Source: JAIBJN01 sp035461525 (GTDB lineage Bacteria > Actinomycetota > Thermoleophilia > Gaiellales > Gaiellaceae). Taken from it: a DNA stretch of 64,000 bases. Position 1 is the first letter of the stretch. The number at the start of each line of letters is the position of its first letter. Location: contig DATHVD010000048.1 of the NCBI GenBank assembly GCA_035461525.1, forward strand, positions 71,392-135,391, written 5' to 3'. Made by a program: the position numbers and the translations under genes. Under the pieces are notes generated by a model. The model did no database searches, was not told the DNA's origin, and saw nothing but the letters and a program-made list of their open reading frames with translations. Below are positions 52,063 through 60,353 of this stretch, one piece after another.

Positions 52063-52659
52063 GTGTTCGTCACGTTCGAGGGAGTCGACGGCTCGGGGAA
52101 GTCGACGCAGGCGTCGCTGCTCGCCGAGGCGCTCCGCTCCGAGGGCCGCGAGGTCGTCCTCACGCGCGAGCCCGGCGGGACGGCGCTCGGCGAGGACGTC
52201 CGCGGGCTGCTCCTCCACGGCGGCGCAGTGGTGCCGTGGGCGGAGGCGGCGCTCTTCGCGGCCGCGCGCGCCCAGCTCGTGGACGAGGTCGTCCGCCCGG
52301 CGCTCGTGCGCGGAGCGGACGTCGTCTGCGACCGCTACGTCGACTCGTCGCTCGCCTACCAGGGGCTCGCCCGCGGGCTCGGGATCGAGCGCGTCCTCGA
52401 GCTCAACCTCCTCGTCACGGGCGGCCTCCTGCCCGACCGGACGTTCCTCATCAGCCTCCCGCCGGCCGAGGCGGCGGCCCGCTCGGGGGGCACGCCGGAC
52501 CGCATCGAGCGCGAGGGCCCGGCGTTCGCCGAGGAGGTCGGGCGCGCCTACGAGGAGCTCGCCCGCATCTTCGCCGGGCGGATCCGGGTGGTTGACGGCG
52601 CCCTCGACCGCGACGATATTGCCGGGATCGTCCGTGCGGAGCTTCGAGACCTTTCCTGA
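52063..52659 (+). CDS. tmk: Thymidylate kinase
   Basis: 198 aa. The P-loop is FEGVDGSGKST (5-15), with the DR(Y/F) block VVCDRYVDSSLAYQGLARG and VTREPGGTALGED. It phosphorylates dTMP to dTDP. The GTG at 52063 starts immediately before the first strand. Its end overlaps holB by 26 bases, a common tmk-holB arrangement, so both are made together for DNA replication. Confidence 0.93.
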   Translation: MFVTFEGVDGSGKSTQASLLAEALRSEGREVVLTREPGGTALGEDVRGLLLHGGAVVPWAEAALFAAARAQLVDEVVRPALVRGADVVCDRYVDSSLAYQGLARGLGIERVLELNLLVTGGLLPDRTFLISLPPAEAAARSGGTPDRIEREGPAFAEEVGRAYEELARIFAGRIRVVDGALDRDDIAGIVRAELRDLS

Positions 52660-53701
52660 GCAGGACGAGGCCAAGCGCCTCCTCCAGGCTGCCCTCGCCG
52701 AAGGGCCTGCACACGCCTACCTGTTCCACGGGCCGCGCGGCGTCGGCAAGCGCCGGGCGGCGCGCGCGTTCGCGGGCGAGCTTCTCCGGGACCCGGACCG
52801 CGTCGCCCGGGGCGTGCATCCGGACCTCTACGTGCTCGAGCCGCTCGGCGACCAGATCCGCATCGACCCGATCCGCGACCTGCGCCGCGACCTGCACATG
52901 CGCCCGTTCGAGGCCGATCGGCGCGTGTACCTCGTCCTCGGCGCCCACCTCATGAACGAGGACGCGGCCGACGCGCTCCTCAAGGACCTGGAGGAGCCTC
53001 CGCCCTACGCGGTCGTCGTGCTCGTCGCCGACGAGCTCGGCCCGCTCCCGGAGACGATCCGCTCCCGCTGCCAGCATGTGCTCTTCCGGCCCCTCTCGCA
53101 GCGAGCGATCAAGGCCTTCCTCTCGGCCCGCGGGGTGGAGGGGCAGGCGCTCGACGCGCTGGCCCGGGTGGCCGCCGGGCGGCTCGACAGGGCCGAGCGC
53201 CTCCTCGACGAGGAGGCGGGCGCGCGGCGCGGAGCGCTCATCGAGCTCGCCCGCTCCGTCTACCTCGAGCCGCACTTCGATCCCGCCGTTGCCTCGCAGC
53301 GCGTGACGGAGCTGGCCCGCAAGCGCGCCGCGAAGGCCCGTGCCGCCGCCGAGGCGGCTCAGGCGCCGGACGAGACCGCGCGGGAGGCCGAGCAGCGCGT
53401 CCGGCGCGCCGCCCGCGGTGCCGAGCGCGACGAGATCGTCGAAGCGCTCGACCTCCTCTCGGGCTGGTACCGCGACCTCATGGTCGTGGCCGCCGGCGCC
53501 GACGGCGTCGTCCTCAACTCGGACCGGCTCGCGGAGCTCGCCGAGGACGGTGGCCCGGAGCGCGGCGCCGCCGCCGAGCGGGCCGCCGAGACCGTCCGCG
53601 AGGTGTGGCGAACCTTCGAGCTCAACGTCCAGCCGGGCCTCGCGCTCGAGGCGCTCTTCGTCCGTCTCCGCCGTGAGCTCGGAGGGACGGTGCCGGCGTG
53701 A
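52634..53701 (+). CDS. holB: DNA polymerase III delta' subunit
   Basis: 355 aa AAA+ clamp-loader subunit. The P-loop is FHGPRGVGKRRAARA, the sensor regions include IDPIRDLRRDL, NEDAADALLKDLEEPP and ETIRSRCQHVLF (the SRC motif). It helps load the sliding clamp with gamma/tau and delta. The GTG at 52634 begins VRSFETFPEQ; a TTG 14 codons earlier is less likely. The long charged helical part (about 215-260) links to the C-terminal collar domain. It overlaps ricT by GTGA. Confidence 0.9.
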   Translation: MRSFETFPEQDEAKRLLQAALAEGPAHAYLFHGPRGVGKRRAARAFAGELLRDPDRVARGVHPDLYVLEPLGDQIRIDPIRDLRRDLHMRPFEADRRVYLVLGAHLMNEDAADALLKDLEEPPPYAVVVLVADELGPLPETIRSRCQHVLFRPLSQRAIKAFLSARGVEGQALDALARVAAGRLDRAERLLDEEAGARRGALIELARSVYLEPHFDPAVASQRVTELARKRAAKARAAAEAAQAPDETAREAEQRVRRAARGAERDEIVEALDLLSGWYRDLMVVAAGADGVVLNSDRLAELAEDGGPERGAAAERAAETVREVWRTFELNVQPGLALEALFVRLRRELGGTVPA

Positions 53702-54498
53702 CGGTCGCGGTCGGCGTCGTCTTCTCGCCCGGCGGGAAGGTGTACTCGTTCGACCCGGGCGGGCTCGAGCTCTCGTGGAACGAGCAGGTCGTCTGCCAGA
53801 CCTCGCGCGGCCAGGAGCTCGGGCGCGTCGTCCAGGCGGGCCACGACCTCGAGGCGGAGTCCCCGTCGCCGCTGAAGCCGGTCGTCCGGAGGGCGACGGA
53901 GGTGGATCGCGAGCGGGCGGCGGCGAACCGCGAGGAGGCCCGGGCGGCGATGCGGGTCTTCAGAGAGGTCGTCCGCGAGCAAGGCGTGCAGGTCAAGCCC
54001 GTGGCCGCGGAGCTCGTCTTCGACGGCTCTCGGATCGTCATCTCCTACGAGACGGAGCAGCGCGCGGACACGGCTCAGCTAAAGAACGAGCTGCGGCGGA
54101 GGCTGCACCGCCGCGTCGAGCTGCGCTCGGTGGGGCCGCGCGAGTGCGCGCGGCTCTGCGGCGACCACGGCCTCTGCGGCGGCATGCAGTGCTCGCGCCG
54201 CTACCCGTCCCACGAGCAGCCCATCACCCTGCGGATGGCCAAGGATCAGGACCTGTCCATGAGCTCCGGCCGCATCACCGGGCTCTGCGGCCGCCTGCGC
54301 TGCTGTCTCGCGTTCGAGCACCCGCTCTACAAGAGCTTCCGCGACCGCGCCCCGCGGGTCGGCAGGCGCGTCGACACACCGGCCGGCGTCGGCGTCGTCA
54401 CGGGCTACAAGGTGCTCGAGGACGCCTGCACGGTCGAGCTCGAGGGGGACGACTCCGGCGTCGATCTCCCCGTCGACGACTGCCGTGAGGTAGCCTGA
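53698..54498 (+). CDS. ricT: PSP1-domain protein (RicT-like)
   Basis: 266 aa. The PSP1 C-terminal domain (about 60-200) includes RRLHRRVELRSVGPRECARL and the Cys block CGDHGLCGGMQCSRRYPS, then SGRITGLCGRLRCCLAFEHP. These cysteines bind a 4Fe-4S cluster in the Ric (Y) complex that affects RNase Y maturation. The position just after holB and tmk is the normal one for ricT in Gram-positive genomes. The GTG at 53698 overlaps the holB stop. Confidence 0.88.
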   Translation: MTVAVGVVFSPGGKVYSFDPGGLELSWNEQVVCQTSRGQELGRVVQAGHDLEAESPSPLKPVVRRATEVDRERAAANREEARAAMRVFREVVREQGVQVKPVAAELVFDGSRIVISYETEQRADTAQLKNELRRRLHRRVELRSVGPRECARLCGDHGLCGGMQCSRRYPSHEQPITLRMAKDQDLSMSSGRITGLCGRLRCCLAFEHPLYKSFRDRAPRVGRRVDTPAGVGVVTGYKVLEDACTVELEGDDSGVDLPVDDCREVA

Positions 54499-54578
54499 CG
54501 CGGTCGGCCGCGGCACCGGCGCCGCCCCCGGTCACACGGGGGCTTGAGATATGACTGACGTCCGCCGACAATGGGCTC

Positions 54579-55817
54579 ATGGCCGTCGCTCACGAAGCGA
54601 GTAGCGCCGTCCGCCTGGAGCCGGCCGTCTCGGAGACGGCCGAGCGCCTCTTCCAGGAGCACTCGGGCTGGATCTACGGATACTGCCTGCGCATGCTCCG
54701 CTCGCCCGAGGAGGCGGAGGACGCGGTGCAGGCCACGTACCTCAACGCCTGCCGGAGCCTGAGCGAGGGTTTCCAGCCTCGCGTCGACTCGGCCTGGCTC
54801 CTGCGGATCGCCCAGAACGTGTGCCTCACGCGCATCCGGTCGAGGGGCCGCCGGGCCCGTCTCGAGCGCGTCGAGGACGTGACCCTGCTCGAGGAGACGG
54901 TCGCCGCCCCCGATCGCCGCAGCGACGAACTGATCGGCCTCACCGATGCTCTCGCGGGCCTCTCCGAGCACCAGCGCCGCGCGATCCTCCTGCGCGAGTG
55001 GCAGGGCCTCTCCTACGCGGAGGTCGGCGCGCGCCTCGGGCTGACGCAGTCCGCCGTCGAGACCCTCATCTTCCGCGCGCGGCGCTCGCTCGCCGCAGCG
55101 CTCGAGAACCCGGCGAAGCGCAGGCGGCTCCGCCTCGCCCACGCGTTCGACGTCGCCGGCCTGCTCGCCGTCGTCAAGGGCTGGTTCGCTGGCAACGCCG
55201 CGGCCCAGCTCACGGTGGCCGTCGCAGTGGCGGCGACGGCGGCCACGGTCGCGGCGGACCCTGTCGGAGTCTGGCGCGACCGGACGCCCATCACGCCGAC
55301 GCCGGCGGCCGAGCAGTCTTCAGCCGCCGAGCGAACGGCCGGCGCCCGGGTGGTGCCGGCGGCAGGCGATCCGGCCCCGGGCGCTGCGTCCGCGCTCACC
55401 GGACCCATCTCCTCGCAGGCGCCCTTCGACGCCGCGGAGCGGGCGTTCTTCGCCCAGGCGGGCGGACCGGCGGCGGGCAAGGGGCGCGACTTCGGTCGAC
55501 AGACCGCCGCGGAGGCGAAGGCCGGTGGAAAGGGGAACGCGAACGGCAAGGCCACGGCCCCCGGCCAGGCAAAGAAGGACGCCGGCCAGGCCACGGGCCC
55601 CGCCACGGGCAAGGCGGTCGGCAAGGGATCCACCGGCGGCAAGCCCGCCACGGTCCCGGCGCCCGCCCCGCAAGCCTCACAGGCCGGCTCCGGCCAGGAA
55701 ACGAGCCCGACCGGTCAGGCAGGCGGAGGCATGTCGCAGGACGGTCAGGGCCAGGGTCAAGGCCAGGCCCAGGACGCGCAGGGCCGGGGCGGCAAGAGCG
55801 CGACCGCGGCCTCCTAG
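54579..55817 (+). CDS. ECF sigma factor with membrane anchor and extracytoplasmic tail
   Basis: 412 aa. Sigma region 2 (about 22-90: LFQEHSGWIYGYCLRMLRSP) and region 4 (about 125-180: LLREWQGLSYAEVGARLGLT) are typical. After them a hydrophobic helix (about 208-228) and a 180-residue tail rich in Gly, Lys, Ala, Gln and Asn follow, ending QGQGQGQAQDAQ. Membrane-tethered ECF factors of this layout are known only in actinobacteria. The tail may act as a built-in anti-sigma. No separate anti-sigma gene is adjacent. The ATG at 54579 follows GACAAT at 6 bases. Confidence 0.85.
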   Translation: MAVAHEASSAVRLEPAVSETAERLFQEHSGWIYGYCLRMLRSPEEAEDAVQATYLNACRSLSEGFQPRVDSAWLLRIAQNVCLTRIRSRGRRARLERVEDVTLLEETVAAPDRRSDELIGLTDALAGLSEHQRRAILLREWQGLSYAEVGARLGLTQSAVETLIFRARRSLAAALENPAKRRRLRLAHAFDVAGLLAVVKGWFAGNAAAQLTVAVAVAATAATVAADPVGVWRDRTPITPTPAAEQSSAAERTAGARVVPAAGDPAPGAASALTGPISSQAPFDAAERAFFAQAGGPAAGKGRDFGRQTAAEAKAGGKGNANGKATAPGQAKKDAGQATGPATGKAVGKGSTGGKPATVPAPAPQASQAGSGQETSPTGQAGGGMSQDGQGQGQGQAQDAQGRGGKSATAAS

Positions 55818-55879
55818 GCCGCGCCGCCGCCGCATCTGGTACAAGGCGCGAAGCCGGCGTCGACGACCTCGGGAGGCGC

Positions 55880-57445
55880 ATGTCCGATAGCTCCGTCCCT
55901 CCTCGCGCGGAAGAGATTCGCCGCGGCGTCGCGGCCTACCGGGACGTCCGCCGTGAGCTCGAGCGCGCGGTCGCCCCGATCGCGACCTCCGTGGACGGCC
56001 GGCGCTTCGTCTTCCAGGCGTCGCTCCACGACCTGCCCTTCCAGCCGGGGGGCTACGTCGTCCTGGGAGACGGTCGCTCCCTCGGGCAGACGATGACGCT
56101 CGAGATGACCACGCACGAGGGCCCCGACCTCGCTCTCTCCCTCGGGGAGGGCGTCGCCGGGACGAACCGCGTCGTTCTTCGGGCCGCGACCGGCGAGGGC
56201 GTGATCCTCGAAGGAGACGGCTCCTCGTTTCACGACCTCGAGATCCGCCCGGCGTTGCCGGAGGAGGTCGAGGCCTGGCTCGAGCGCACCCGACCGGACC
56301 GCGCGAGCCTCGGGATCGGCGAGCTCCTCCTCGCGCCCGGGGTCGCCTACGATCTCGACGCGGGAGGGTTCGATCGGCACACGTTCCTCTGTGGCCAGTC
56401 GGGGTCCGGGAAGACGTACTCCCTCGGGCTCGTGCTCGAGCGGCTCCTGCTCGAGACCGCACTCCGCATCGTCGTCCTCGACCCGAACTCCGACTACGTG
56501 CGCCTCGGACGGCTGCGCGAGGGCCGCGATTCGGAGCTAGGCGCCCGCTACGCGGACGCGGCCGCCGGAGTCGTCGTCCGCACCGCAGCCGGCGAGGGCG
56601 AGCAGCGCCTCCGTCTCGCCTTGCCGGAGCTCGATCCGGCTGCCCAGGCTGCCGCGCTGCGCCTCGACCCAATCGCCGACCGGGAGGAGTACGCGGTCCT
56701 CTCGGCCGCGCTGGAGGAGTGGAACCCCGCGTCGCTCGCCGACCTGGCCGCCGATGACTCTGAGGGAGCGCGCCGCCTGGTCGCACGCGCGCGGAACCTC
56801 CGTGTCGACCGCTGGGGCGTCTGGGCTCGTGGCGAGGCCGGCTCCGTGCTCGAGGACGCCGTCGACCCGTCCGTGCGCTGCCTCGTCGTCGATCTCGGCT
56901 CCCTGGCAACGCCGGAGGAGGAGGCGCTCGTGGCCAACGCGGTGCTGGCGCGGCTCTGGGAGCGGCGGGCCGATCGCGAGCCGGTGCTCGTGGTCGTCGA
57001 CGAGGCGCACAACGTCTGCCCGCAGGAGCCGGATAGCGATCTGGCGCGGCTCGCGACCGAGCACGCCGTCCGGATCGCCGCCGAGGGACGTAAGTTCGGG
57101 CTCTACCTGCTCGTCTCGACCCAGCGGCCGCAGAAGGTGCACGAGAACGTGCTCACCCAGTGCGACAACCTCTTCCTCATGCGCATGAACTCGCTCGCCG
57201 ACCTCGGCCTCGTCGAGGAGGTCTTCTCTTTCGTTCCCCCGAGCCTCGTCCGCCGCGCGACGACGTTCCGCCAGGGCGAGTCGCTCGTCGCCGGGAAGCT
57301 CTCCCCGCACCCCGCGCTCGTCCGCTTCGGCGCGCGCCTCAGCGAGGAGGGCGGCGGCGACGTGCCGGCCGTCTGGGCCGAGCGGCGCGCGGATCAGCCG
57401 GCGGTCCGTTTGCGGGCTGCGCCCCGTGGACACCCTCTCGCGTAG
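55880..57445 (+). CDS. HerA/VirB4-like DUF87 ATPase
   Basis: 521 aa. An N-terminal HAS-barrel-like beta domain (about 30-165) precedes a P-loop ATPase: Walker A FLCGQSGSGKTYSLGLVLER (about 168-187), LDPNSDYVRLG, Walker B VLVVVDEAHNVCPQ (about 367-380), and an arginine-finger/sensor block LLVSTQRPQKVHENVL. HerA-family helicases act in DNA end processing with NurA or in defence systems, but no nuclease or partner is adjacent, so the role is unknown. The ATG at 55880 follows GGGAGG. Confidence 0.85.
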   Translation: MSDSSVPPRAEEIRRGVAAYRDVRRELERAVAPIATSVDGRRFVFQASLHDLPFQPGGYVVLGDGRSLGQTMTLEMTTHEGPDLALSLGEGVAGTNRVVLRAATGEGVILEGDGSSFHDLEIRPALPEEVEAWLERTRPDRASLGIGELLLAPGVAYDLDAGGFDRHTFLCGQSGSGKTYSLGLVLERLLLETALRIVVLDPNSDYVRLGRLREGRDSELGARYADAAAGVVVRTAAGEGEQRLRLALPELDPAAQAAALRLDPIADREEYAVLSAALEEWNPASLADLAADDSEGARRLVARARNLRVDRWGVWARGEAGSVLEDAVDPSVRCLVVDLGSLATPEEEALVANAVLARLWERRADREPVLVVVDEAHNVCPQEPDSDLARLATEHAVRIAAEGRKFGLYLLVSTQRPQKVHENVLTQCDNLFLMRMNSLADLGLVEEVFSFVPPSLVRRATTFRQGESLVAGKLSPHPALVRFGARLSEEGGGDVPAVWAERRADQPAVRLRAAPRGHPLA

Positions 57446-57464
57446 GTCCATCGAAGGGAGAGAC

Positions 57465-57866
57465 ATGACGGTCCAGGAGATGATCGCGACCCATCCGCGG
57501 CCGCTCGAGGCCGACCGGGACGCGCTGGTGCGCTGCGTCGAGGAGTGCTTCGACTGTGGCGCGACGTGCACGAGCTGCGCCGACGCATGCCTGGGTGAGG
57601 AGGATCCGGCGTCGCTCGTCCGCTGCATCCGCCTGAACCTCGACTGCGCGGACGTTTGCGCCGCGTCCGGCCGCGTGCTCGCACGCCAGACGGCCGCCGA
57701 GCCGGCCCTCCTGCGCGCCGCGCTCCAGGCGTGCGCCGAGGCGTGCCGTCTCTGCGGCGAGGAGTGCGCGGGCCACGCGGAGCACCACGAGCACTGCCGC
57801 GTTTGTGCCGAGGCGTGCCACCGCTGCGAGCAGGCGTGCAACGACCTGCTCGCCACGATCGGCTGA
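57465..57866 (+). CDS. Cys-rich four-helix bundle copper-binding protein (DUF326/Csp-like)
   Basis: 133 aa with about 19 Cys arranged in helices: VRCVEECFDCGATCTSCADA, VRCIRLNLDCADVCAASG, LQACAEACRLCGEECAGHAE and CRVCAEACHRCEQACNDLL. This is the DUF326/Csp layout, in which thiolates inside a four-helix bundle store many Cu(I) ions. No signal peptide, so it is a cytosolic type. The ATG at 57465 follows AAGGGAGAG. It precedes the tRNA-Thr and is outside the genomic island. Confidence 0.9.
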   Translation: MTVQEMIATHPRPLEADRDALVRCVEECFDCGATCTSCADACLGEEDPASLVRCIRLNLDCADVCAASGRVLARQTAAEPALLRAALQACAEACRLCGEECAGHAEHHEHCRVCAEACHRCEQACNDLLATIG

Positions 57867-57915
57867 GCCTGTTCTCGGGGCGGGGGGCGGTGTGCCCCTC
57901 GCCCCTGCCCGCGGC

Positions 57916-57921
57916 TACAAT
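57916..57921 (+). promoter_or_regulatory. -10 element (TACAAT) of tRNA-Thr
   Basis: TACAAT lies 11 bases before the first tRNA base. No good -35 is visible. Confidence 0.55.
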
Positions 57922-57932
57922 GAGCGCCGCGC

Positions 57933-58005
57933 GCCGACGTAGCTCAGCTGGTAGAGCACTTCACTCGTAATGAAGGGGTCCTCGGTTCGAGTCCGAGCGT
58001 CGGCT
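57933..58005 (+). tRNA. tRNA-Thr (anticodon CGT)
   Basis: 73 bases folding into a normal cloverleaf. The acceptor stem is GCCGACG/CGTCGGC, the D arm GCTC...GAGC, the anticodon stem CTTCA/TGAAG with loop CTCGTAA (anticodon CGT), and the T arm CTCGG-TTCGAGT-CCGAG. The CCA end is not encoded. The last 43 bases are repeated at 62733-62775, so the gene is also the attachment site of an integrated element. Confidence 0.95.
57963..58005 (+). repeat. attL: 3' half of tRNA-Thr, repeated at attR
   Basis: 43 bases identical to 62733-62775, starting in the anticodon loop and running to the discriminator base. This is the classical core of a tyrosine-integrase attachment site. Confidence 0.88.
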
Positions 58006-58381
58006 CTAAAAGTCCTGCAAAACGGTTAGTTCGGTTTACTGATTAGGAGACGAATTATGTGCTCCAACCCGGTCTGACCTGCCGTTTCCGGTCTTTTTGC
58101 GTGGTCGTCGGCCATCACGGCGGGGACGAGCTCCGTGGTAAGCGCTCCCTTGCGGCGACGGTGAGACCGGGGCTATCACGCTCGACGCTGGCAAGAAGAG
58201 CCAGCGTCGTGTCGCGGTCGTGATCCCTTCGAAGCTCGCCTACGAGCTGCCAGGTGCACCGTGTCAGGACGTTGTCTGGACACACGCTGTCGTTCCGCGG
58301 ATGATCCGCGCGTGAGAGGAGGACGATGAGCCGGCTCGTGACCTTGGAGCGGGTGCGGATCGACCGGCCGGTCCTCCTCCT
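58006..58381. other. Left end of the island, no gene
   Basis: 375 bases without a supported gene. A 9-bp hairpin, GACGCTGGC/GCCAGCGTC, lies at 58184-58208 and a GTGTC/GACAC pair at about 58258-58283. A TGCAAAA near 58016 mirrors the TTTGCAGG right of attR and may be an integrase arm site. Confidence 0.4.
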
Positions 58382-59590
58382 GTGAGCCGGTTCCGGCGCA
58401 ACCGCGACGCTGGCGAGGAGCAGCGCGCGACCACGCTCGAGCTCTTCTACGACCTCGTCTTCGTCTTCGCGATCACGCAGGTCTCGCACGTCCTGCTCGA
58501 CGACCTGAGCTGGCTCGGTGCGGGCGAGGCGCTGCTGGCGCTGCTCGTCGTCTGGTGGGCCTGGAACTACACGACCTGGGTCACGAACGAGCTCGACCCC
58601 GACTCGATCGCGGTCCGCCTGCTCTTGCTCTGGCTCATGCTCTTGACGCTCGTCCTTGCGATCGCGATTCCGGATGCGTTCGGCCGGCGCGCGCTCCTCT
58701 TCGCCGGCTCGTACGTCGCGATCCAGCTCAGCCGGCACCTGTTCTTGACGTTCGTCGCTGCTTCGAAGGGGACGATCGAGCGCGAGCGCGCCGGACGGAT
58801 CCTCTTCTGGTTTGTCGTCGCGGGCGTCTTCTGGATCGCGGGTGCGCTCGTGGAGGATGAGGTGCGGACTGCGCTTTGGCTCCTCGCACTCGTCATCGAC
58901 CTCTCCGCGCCGCTTCACCTTTACTCGATCCCCGGGCGCCCGCGTCTGTCGCCCGCGACGTGGGAGGTGGAGACGGCGCACTTCGCCGAGCGCTTTCAGC
59001 TGTTCATGATCATCGCCCTCGGCGAGACGATCGTCCTCACCGGCGCGACGACGGCCGGCCTCGACCTCGACGGGGCGCGCGTGACGGCGTTCTGCCTCGC
59101 CTTCCTCACGACGGCGGCTCTGTGGTGGCTCTATTTCGACTACGTCGCACGGATCGCCAAGCGGAGGCTCGCGCTTGCTCCCCACCGGACGGAGCTCGCG
59201 CGCGACGGCTACACCTACCTTCACGCCCTCCTCGTGGCTGGGATCATTCTCGCCGCGGTCGGCGACGAGATCGTCATCGCGCACCCGGGCGAGGAGTTGC
59301 CGCGCGCGGAGCTGCTCGCCGTCGTCGGCGGGCCGGCGCTGTACCTGCTCGGGCACGTGCTCTTCCGGCTGCGGATGGCCGGGTCGATCGCATGGAGGCG
59401 GCTCGCGGGAGCGGTCGCCTGCCTGCTCGTCGGCGTGGTCGGGTTCGCGCTCCCCGCGCTCGCGGTGGCGGCGCTCCTCGTCGCCGTCCTCGCGGGGGTG
59501 ATCGGCGCGGAGCAGCTCGCCGCGGCCCGGCGGCGGGCGCGCGGGGAGCCGTCCCCGCTCGAGCGGCTCGACGTGTCGGCGGGCGCTTAG
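58382..59590 (+). CDS. LtrA-family integral membrane protein
   Basis: 402 aa with about 10-12 helices. The family signature TTLELFYDLVFVFAITQVSH is at the N-terminus, with ERFQLFMIIALGETIVLTG and ALWWLYFDYVARIAKRR further on. LtrA (low temperature requirement protein A) has no established biochemical role. The GTG at 58382 lies about 20 codons before the signature. It is cargo of the tRNA-Thr island. Base composition is slightly less G+C rich than neighbours by eye (more T-ending codons), consistent with transfer. Confidence 0.87.
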   Translation: MSRFRRNRDAGEEQRATTLELFYDLVFVFAITQVSHVLLDDLSWLGAGEALLALLVVWWAWNYTTWVTNELDPDSIAVRLLLLWLMLLTLVLAIAIPDAFGRRALLFAGSYVAIQLSRHLFLTFVAASKGTIERERAGRILFWFVVAGVFWIAGALVEDEVRTALWLLALVIDLSAPLHLYSIPGRPRLSPATWEVETAHFAERFQLFMIIALGETIVLTGATTAGLDLDGARVTAFCLAFLTTAALWWLYFDYVARIAKRRLALAPHRTELARDGYTYLHALLVAGIILAAVGDEIVIAHPGEELPRAELLAVVGGPALYLLGHVLFRLRMAGSIAWRRLAGAVACLLVGVVGFALPALAVAALLVAVLAGVIGAEQLAAARRRARGEPSPLERLDVSAGA

Positions 59591-59712
59591 GAGGGTCGGT
59601 AGGAGCCCGGCCGACGCGTGCCGGGTGAATGGTTCGCCATCTGGAGTTGGCGTTGAGGCGTAACGTCCAGAAGCAGACGCCGAAGGGGATGCCCCTCCTG
59701 GATCCGTACCTT

Positions 59713-59922
59713 TCAAGGCGTGCCTTCGCGCAGGCAGGCGAGGAGGTCCTGCATCCCCCCGTTCGCGTAGCCCACGTAGCAATGGCCCTCGGCCAGGTAG
59801 ATGGTGCGCATCCCCGAGGCCGGGAGCGCCACGGCCCGGGAGGTGTCGATGCCCTCGAGGCGGGCGACCGTGACCGGCCGGCTCTCGCCGTCCGCCGTCT
59901 CGATCGTGCCTTCGCCGGCTAG
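59713..59922 (-). pseudogene. C-terminal fragment of an unknown gene, cut at the 60-bp repeat
   Basis: Reading the minus strand, an open frame from the repeat edge gives TIETADGESRPVTVARLEGI, then SRAVALPASGMRTIYLAEGH and CYVGYANGGMQDLLACLREG before TGA at 59713-59715. There is no start codon; the frame ends abruptly at the repeat boundary 59923. It is a plausible protein end but no family is recognised. Confidence 0.5.
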
Positions 59923-59982
59923 CGAGGTTCACCAGGGGTCTACGCACTTGTCATCTCCAGTCGTCATGAGTCACTTCCTGTC
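59923..59982 (+). repeat. 60-bp repeat, copy A
   Basis: 60 bases starting CGAGGTTCACCAGGGGTC, matching 62607-62666 at 51 of 60 positions. It lies exactly between two gene fragments: the end of a minus-strand remnant on its left and the start of a methyltransferase remnant on its right. Confidence 0.75.
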
Positions 59983-59985
59983 GCG

Positions 59986-60235
59986 TTTGGCTCGGTCGCG
60001 ACCGGCTTCGAGTTCGAGCGCCACGTGAACAGGATCGAGTGGGATTCGCTCCAGGGATTCGCCAACCACTTCATGGAACGTTTCCCGACGATGGTGACCG
60101 CGCGGGGCAATGCTCGGCGACCGCTCTCAGGAGCTTCGTGAGCAGATCGTCGAGATCTGGCGGGACGCCAACGAGGCCGACGACGGGACCCTGCGCCTAC
60201 CGCAGGAGTACTTGCTCTCGATTGTGCGCATATGA
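59986..60235 (+). pseudogene. C-terminal fragment of a SAM-dependent methyltransferase
   Basis: The open frame begins 3 bases after repeat copy A with FGSVATGFEFERHVNRIEWD, continues SLQGFANHFMERFPTMVTAR, then shifts frame near 60115. It ends IVEIWRDANEADDGTLRLPQ and YLLSIVRI before TGA at 60233-60235. This is the C-terminal part of class I methyltransferases of the UbiE-like group. The N-terminal SAM domain is missing, so it is non-functional. Confidence 0.65.
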
Positions 60236-60286
60236 CCAGCAGCACAAATCGCGAGCGTTGGCGCTCGCTCGCTTCCGCACGAGACG

Positions 60287-60321
60287 GAGGAGGGCCGCTT
60301 CGTGTCGGAACGGCCCTCCTC
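60287..60321 (-). terminator. Terminator of the BNR-repeat gene
   Basis: GAGGAGGGCCG pairs perfectly with CGGCCCTCCTC around a 13-base loop, about 30 bases past the stop. It may act on both strands. Confidence 0.7.
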
Positions 60322-60353
60322 GCTTTCTCGCTGTCCGGTTCTGGTCCTTTGCC

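Noticed and set aside
58115..59947. 610-codon minus-strand frame across LtrA
   Set aside because: Low-complexity Arg/Glu/Pro-rich translation, antisense to an LtrA family gene with a strong signature.
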